Assembly (NCBI GenBank): GCA_964632755.1 | Contig: CAZWDT010000014.1 | Span: forward strand, 1 to 45,335 | Direction: 5' to 3' | From: JAFGMR01 sp964632755 | GTDB lineage: Archaea; Halobacteriota; Methanosarcinia; Methanotrichales; Methanotrichaceae | DNA: 45,335 bases | In this document: one piece after another, positions 41,848 to 45,335 of the stretch | How the letters are laid out: each line of letters opens with the position of its first letter | How positions within the stretch are numbered: the stretch's first letter is position 1 | The notes under the pieces: model-generated | Told to the model about the DNA's origin: nothing | Databases searched by the model: none | The model's input: the letters and a program-made list of their open reading frames with translations, nothing else | Made by a program: the position numbers and the translations under genes

Positions 41848-42885
41848 ATGCGCGTCCTGAAGAAGAACCTGCGCGGCGACGATGGAGAGATATCCCTATT
41901 GGCAGAAAGCCTGGACGACCTCTGGCATCTCAAGTACTTGATAGAGCCTGGCGACCTCGTCTTTGCCCTGACCCAGAGAAAGGCCTCTTCGGTGACCGAC
42001 AAGATCCGCCCGGAGAAGATGGAGAGGAGGACGCTGCGCCTGGGAGTGCGCGTGGAGACGATCGAGTTTCACATCTACTCCAACTGGCTCAGGCTTCATG
42101 GGATAATAAAATCGGGAGCTGATGTTGGAGCATATCACACGCTTAACATCGAGGTAGGATCAGATCTGTCGATCATCAAACGCTGGAGGCCTGATGAGTT
42201 CCAGCGAATAAAGGAAGCAGTATCTGCCTCTTCCAAGCCTCGTCTCGTCCTTGCACTGATCGAGGAAGGGGAGGCAACCATAGGACTTCTGCGCCAGTTC
42301 GGAGTCCAGACCGTGGCCGAGATCCGAAAGGGAAGCGGCAAAGGGGCGGGGGAGGATCGACGAGGCCAGTTCCTCTCAGAGGTCGCAAAGGAGATCGAAA
42401 GGGCAGCTGGAGACGACGCCCAGGTGATTATAGCTGGCCCTGGCTTTGCCAAGGAGGACCTCCATAAGAGGATAAACGCCGATTGTCCGGGCCTGATAGG
42501 CCGCATCACAATGGACGAAGCAACATCGATAGGATCCTCGGGATTCCAAGAGGTGCTGCGGAGAGGCGCGGTCGAGACCATCCTTGAGAGCAGTCGTCTG
42601 GCGCTGGAGAGCAGGCTGATGGAGGATCTGCTTAGAGAGATCTCTCGGGATGGCAAGGCCACTTACGGACCGGCTCAGGTGAGGACTGCTCTCGACTATG
42701 GAGCAGTGGAGACATTGATGGTGGTCGACGAGCTTGCCCGCACTCCTGCGATGGATCCCCTAATCCGCCATGTGATGGCCGGAAGGGGGAAGGTCGTCGT
42801 CTTCAGCTCCGAGTTCGAGCCTGGAAAGAGATTGGAGGCCCTTGGTGGAGTGGCAGCGCTCCTTCGCTTTCAGATGGGCAGATGA
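41848..42885 (+). CDS. pelA: mRNA surveillance protein Pelota (Dom34)
   Basis: This 345-residue relative of release factor aRF1 rescues stalled ribosomes. N-terminal domain: MRVLKKNLRGDDGEISLLAE, then GDLVFALTQRKASSVTDKIR. The central domain contains VLALIEEGEATIGLLRQFGV, and the C-terminal domain contains ALDYGAVETLMVVDELARTP and VVVFSSEFEPGKRLEALGGV. No GGQ motif is seen, as expected for Pelota. I start at ATG 41848 (the known N-terminus) after the TATA box; the open frame begins earlier, inside the tRNA. Normal length. Confidence 0.96.
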   Translation: MRVLKKNLRGDDGEISLLAESLDDLWHLKYLIEPGDLVFALTQRKASSVTDKIRPEKMERRTLRLGVRVETIEFHIYSNWLRLHGIIKSGADVGAYHTLNIEVGSDLSIIKRWRPDEFQRIKEAVSASSKPRLVLALIEEGEATIGLLRQFGVQTVAEIRKGSGKGAGEDRRGQFLSEVAKEIERAAGDDAQVIIAGPGFAKEDLHKRINADCPGLIGRITMDEATSIGSSGFQEVLRRGAVETILESSRLALESRLMEDLLREISRDGKATYGPAQVRTALDYGAVETLMVVDELARTPAMDPLIRHVMAGRGKVVVFSSEFEPGKRLEALGGVAALLRFQMGR

Positions 42886-42981
42886 GAGGCCGACGAGGAG
42901 AGGCAGTTAAGAAGAGGCAGTTAAGGAGAAAAAGGCCACCGTTCATATGATTCATATAGATCCGGCGAAACGGGGATTGCC

Positions 42982-43899
42982 ATGATCCCCTGCGACAAGT
43001 GCAGCGCTCCTTCCATCGTCCATCAGAGATACTCGGGGATGCACCTCTGCACCAGACACTTCGAGGAGGACGTGCTTCGAAAGATCAGGGAGAGCATTCG
43101 CGAGTATCGTCTCCTCGGCCATGGCGGGCTGATCGCTGTTGCCCTGAGCGGAGGAAAGGACAGCTCGACGCTCCTCTACGTTTTAAATAGGCTCTTCTCC
43201 CAGCGGCCCGATATCGAGATCGTGGGCCTGACCGTCAATGAAGGAATCGCCGGCTATCGAACGGAGACACTTGGTGCGGGAGAGAGGCTCGCAAGAGAGC
43301 TGGAGATCCCGATCATTCCCCTCAGCTTTCATGAGGAGTTCGATCTGACCATCGACGAGATCGCTGCAAGGAAGACTGCACAGTCGCCCTGCACGTTCTG
43401 CGGGGTTCTTAGAAAGACCCTCCTCAACCGCGCTGCAAGGGAGATGGGGGCGATGGCGCTTGCGACAGGCCACAACCTCGACGACGAGGCCCAGACGGTC
43501 ATGCTCAACTACCTGCGAGGGGATATCGACAGGCTCTTTCGCCTCTTGCCAGCTCGTCCTCAGCCAGGGATGGTCCCGCGCATCAAGCCCCTCCGCAAGG
43601 TTCCCGAGAGGGAGGTTGCCGTCTTCGCCATGACCCACGGTCTCTTCGTCCCATCCAAGAGCTGTCCCCACATCCCTCGGTCCATGCGGCTGGAGACAAA
43701 GGAGATGATCAACGATCTAGAGGATCGCCACCCTGGAACCAAGTACTCCATAATGAGGGGCTTTTCCAGGATCATCGATCTCCGGCCGGAGGGCTCGTTT
43801 AAAGCCCACCCCTGCGAGCGTTGCGGCGAGCCCAGCGGAGAGGGCATCTGCCAGACCTGCCAGCTCCTAGACTTGGTCAAGAGGGGGCAAAGCCTTTAA
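42982..43899 (+). CDS. tRNA 2-thiouridine-type thiolation enzyme (TtuA/NcsA family)
   Basis: This 305-residue PP-loop ATPase activates tRNA uridine for sulfur transfer. The ATP loop is LSGGKDSS (about 55-62). An N-terminal zinc site (CDKCSAPSIVHQRY, then HLCTRHF) and a C-terminal one (CERCGEPSGEGICQTC) frame the core. Central cysteines in SPCTFCGVLRKTLL and KSCPHIP likely hold a 4Fe-4S cluster. The family covers TtuA (position 54) and NcsA (position 34); sequence alone does not decide which. Start ATG 42982. Its stop codon overlaps the TATA box of tRNA-Thr. Confidence 0.93.
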   Translation: MIPCDKCSAPSIVHQRYSGMHLCTRHFEEDVLRKIRESIREYRLLGHGGLIAVALSGGKDSSTLLYVLNRLFSQRPDIEIVGLTVNEGIAGYRTETLGAGERLARELEIPIIPLSFHEEFDLTIDEIAARKTAQSPCTFCGVLRKTLLNRAAREMGAMALATGHNLDDEAQTVMLNYLRGDIDRLFRLLPARPQPGMVPRIKPLRKVPEREVAVFAMTHGLFVPSKSCPHIPRSMRLETKEMINDLEDRHPGTKYSIMRGFSRIIDLRPEGSFKAHPCERCGEPSGEGICQTCQLLDLVKRGQSL

Positions 43900-43901
43900 G
43901 G
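43894..43901 (+). promoter_or_regulatory. TATA box for tRNA-Thr
   Basis: CTTTAAGG overlaps the stop codon of the thiolation gene and lies about 30 bases before the tRNA start. Confidence 0.5.
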
Positions 43902-43927
43902 GGATATGAGGAATATGTGGATGCCGG

Positions 43928-44001
43928 GCCTCGGTAGCTCAGCCGGCCAGAGCGAGTGACTTGTAATCACTAGGTCGCGTGTTCGAATCACGCCCGGGGC
44001 T
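43928..44001 (+). tRNA. tRNA-Thr (TGT)
   Basis: Acceptor GCCTCGG/CCGGGGC (one G-T pair), D arm GCTC/GAGC, anticodon stem GTGAC... with loop CTTGTAA giving anticodon TGT, T stem GCGTG/CACGC, discriminator T. 74 bases, no intron, no encoded CCA. Confidence 0.95.
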
Positions 44002-44022
44002 TAATCGAGTTGGGGGCAACTT

Positions 44023-44418
44023 ATGAGATCGATCGTTTTGATCCTCCTCGCCTTTCTGGCCTTTGCGCCGGCGGCGGGGATTCCCGCGGAGATGAGGTCG
44101 TCTTCGGTAATAGTGGAGGATAGATCGGATAGAGACTTGCAGGAGCTCGATGCCCTCATATCCGGTGCCGGAGCAAGCCAGGTAGTGGGATCGGGGATCC
44201 AAGAGCTATATGGCGCGGGCCTGCAGGATATCTACCGTCCACCATACGCCGAATTCTTCACCACAAGCAATATCTTTGGACAGTTTTTGAATCAGTCCGG
44301 CCTGGCTCCGTTTAACCTGACGGAGACGCAAGCGGCTCAAGAAGATGCCTCCTCAAAGCAAGTGCTGGGACCTGTGCGGCCAGCGGGCAAGCTCTTCATG
44401 TCTTGCTCGCTCGCTTGA
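44023..44418 (+). CDS. small secreted protein of unknown function
   Basis: This 131-residue protein begins with a signal peptide (MRSIVLILLAFLAFAPAAG, probable cleavage around residue 18-22). The mature chain of about 110 residues has no membrane helix. It contains YGAGLQDIYRPPYAEFFTTS and a hydrophilic end with one cysteine. I do not recognise a family. It starts 21 bases after tRNA-Thr. Its last 23 bases overlap the opposite-strand zinc-ribbon gene. Confidence 0.65.
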   Translation: MRSIVLILLAFLAFAPAAGIPAEMRSSSVIVEDRSDRDLQELDALISGAGASQVVGSGIQELYGAGLQDIYRPPYAEFFTTSNIFGQFLNQSGLAPFNLTETQAAQEDASSKQVLGPVRPAGKLFMSCSLA

Positions 44419-44512
44419 AATCTAGCCGTGTCTTGCATCTAGGACAGGCCTTAGGATTGCTCACCCGCGCCGTCCAACGGTAGCCGCACCTCGGGCACTT
44501 CATGGACTTCAT
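44396..44512 (-). CDS. 38-residue zinc-ribbon protein
   Basis: A short minus-strand gene reads MKSMKCPRCGYRWTARVSNP, then KACPRCKTRLDFKRASKT. Two CPRC knuckles 18 residues apart form a standard zinc ribbon, and basic residues fill the rest, suggesting nucleic-acid or ribosome binding. AGGTG lies four bases before ATG 44512 and a TTATTAATAC promoter-like element is upstream. ATG 44503 is the alternative start. It overlaps the 3' end of the opposite secreted-protein gene by 23 bases. Confidence 0.78.
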   Translation of the reverse strand: MKSMKCPRCGYRWTARVSNPKACPRCKTRLDFKRASKT

Positions 44513-44689
44513 ATACACCTAGTTGTAATAAGAGTATTAATAACTTTCCATTGATATGATATTTACTCTGGATAATCGCCCCCATCAGGCGTAGGCTTCA
44601 TATCTCGGCTAACGGGTTATAATATCAATAAATTATTATAAATACGAAGTAAATCTGACAAATCGGGTGATCTTGCAATGCCAAGTTAA

Positions 44690-45250
44690 CTCTTGTTTTG
44701 GAGGATAGCGGCTCCAACTGTGGAATCCTCTCCAGCCTGCTCTATCGCGCGCGGACAGCGGCTCGCCCTCCTGCAGGCCATTGGCCCGGGCCCACAGGGA
44801 AGCGGTCGCCCGGGTCCAGGCAAGGGCGACTTGATAGGCTGGGCACCCTGGCTCTCAGCATTGCTGGACATCGTCCTGGCTGCCAGCGTCCCTATGGCCA
44901 CGATCCACCCTGCTTGCCCCCCCAAGCCCAGGGCCCGGGCTGCCGGAGGGCCGGATGCTGCGCCAAGGCACCTGGTTGGAATGCTGGCCACCAGGGAGCT
45001 GCAGGCCTCACGCTGTGTTGAGAAAATCACAGACCAACGCCCACCAGGCCGGGAGAGGCTGCGAGCGTCGCACACGTGGCCCAGGCATCGGTGTCCAATC
45101 AATTGCTTGCTGACCGGCGGCCCCCAGCGATGCGGACCCGAGGCTGCGGGCGGAGCGATCGTCTGGCCGCAACCGTGTCGGATTCAGCCAGGCGTCCCTT
45201 GATCTAGAGCAGTTGGACTCCACCCCGACTGAAGAGGTGAGCATTCATTG
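44690..45250. other. GC-rich block with no recognised gene
   Basis: Between two AT-rich borders lies about 550 bases rich in CTGG, CAGG and GGGCC words, unlike the coding style elsewhere. A long frame runs 44693-45202 on plus, but its protein looks random (many Pro, Arg, Cys). Strong pairings occur, for example GGAGGAT (44699-44705) with ATCCTCT, and CCCGGGC with GCCCGGG near 44787-44816. The last part (about 45130-45250, plus frame ending SLDLEQLDSTPTEEVSIH) reads more like a protein end. It may be a structured RNA or a decayed mobile gene. I did not find RNase P or SRP RNA signatures. Confidence 0.4.
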
Positions 45251-45291
45251 AGTGAGCGGAATAATTTTTATACTTTAGATCCGTGACTACT

Positions 45292-45311
45292 CCCCCGAAT
45301 GAATTCGGGGG
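45292..45311. mobile_element. terminal hairpin resembling IS200/IS605 (TnpB) element end
   Basis: CCCCCGAAT (45292-45300) pairs with ATTCGGGGG (45303-45311), a near-perfect GC-capped hairpin with a TGAA loop, within the phrase GTGACTACTCCCCCGAATGA. Hairpins of this form are frequent at the ends of IS605/IS1341-type elements in archaea, where they are also part of the guide RNA scaffold. No transposase gene is intact in the window, so the element is either decayed to the left or continues past the right edge. Confidence 0.5.
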
Positions 45312-45335
45312 CATCTAGGTTGTATCCCAACCAAG

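Noticed and set aside
44693..45202. 169-residue frame in the GC-rich block
   Set aside because: A long frame is expected at this GC content; the protein shows no secondary-structure pattern or motif.
44690..45250. RNase P RNA or SRP RNA in the GC-rich block
   Set aside because: I did not find the conserved GAGGAAAGTC core of RNase P RNA or the GGAA-loop helix 8 of SRP RNA on either strand.

Overview
The window reads as a chromosomal segment of a methanogenic archaeon, most likely an acetate-using Methanothrix (Methanosaeta) relative. The methanogen call is direct: a complete mcrBDGA operon (methyl-coenzyme M reductase), mch, and two radical-SAM genes of the type that modify MCR. Other archaeal markers are a type IA topoisomerase, Pelota, an FMN-type glutamate synthase, TATA boxes about 26 bases upstream of start codons, and a tRNA with a short anticodon-loop intron. 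The genus is an inference from protein style, high GC and gene order; no database was searched. A run of exactly 100 N (4937-5036) is a scaffold gap, so this is a draft assembly and single frameshifts may be sequencing errors.

Layout. 1-2203: a decaying acylphosphatase-type gene, a two-helix membrane protein, a cyclophilin and a possible 37-residue protein. 2204-9900: an 845-residue secreted protein, a MATE exporter cut by the gap and coupled to a DUF362 ferredoxin-like protein, a membrane protein with a basic tail, and UDP-GlcNAc 2-epimerase. 9924-15905: an acylphosphatase stub, glutamate dehydrogenase and glutamate synthase, hisH-hisF, a FeoA-domain protein and an HTH regulator. 16502-21587: a lipoprotein coupled to an unknown protein, a ClC-CBS channel with a frameshifted UPF0145 gene behind it, surE and a helical-repeat protein.

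21671-30817, minus strand: mch-rnz, a 73-residue protein coupled to a YkgJ-type Cys-cluster protein, a zinc-ribbon/HTH protein with a DUF1003 membrane protein, and the smc-scpA-scpB condensin operon, whose ScpB has a long extra C-terminal domain. 31003-38044: mmp10 and a second B12/radical-SAM gene converge on mcrBDGA, so a MCR enzyme and its probable modification enzymes lie together. 38473-44512: topA, an orphan antitoxin-like gene, a multiply frameshifted MNT nucleotidyltransferase pseudogene, two tRNAs, pelA, a tRNA thiolation enzyme, tRNA-Thr, a small secreted protein and an antiparallel 38-residue zinc ribbon. 44690-45335: a GC-rich block of different composition with no recognisable gene, then a strong hairpin like the ends of IS200/IS605 (TnpB) elements.

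Much of the window is housekeeping. The best candidates for new biology are the tRNA-Asn with an apparent 11-nt intron, the ScpB C-terminal domain, the short ORF whose stop abuts the mcrB ribosome binding site, the repeated decay of acylphosphatase-type and MNT-type genes, and the unexplained block at the right end. I found no CRISPR array, no rRNA and no clear undescribed multi-gene system.
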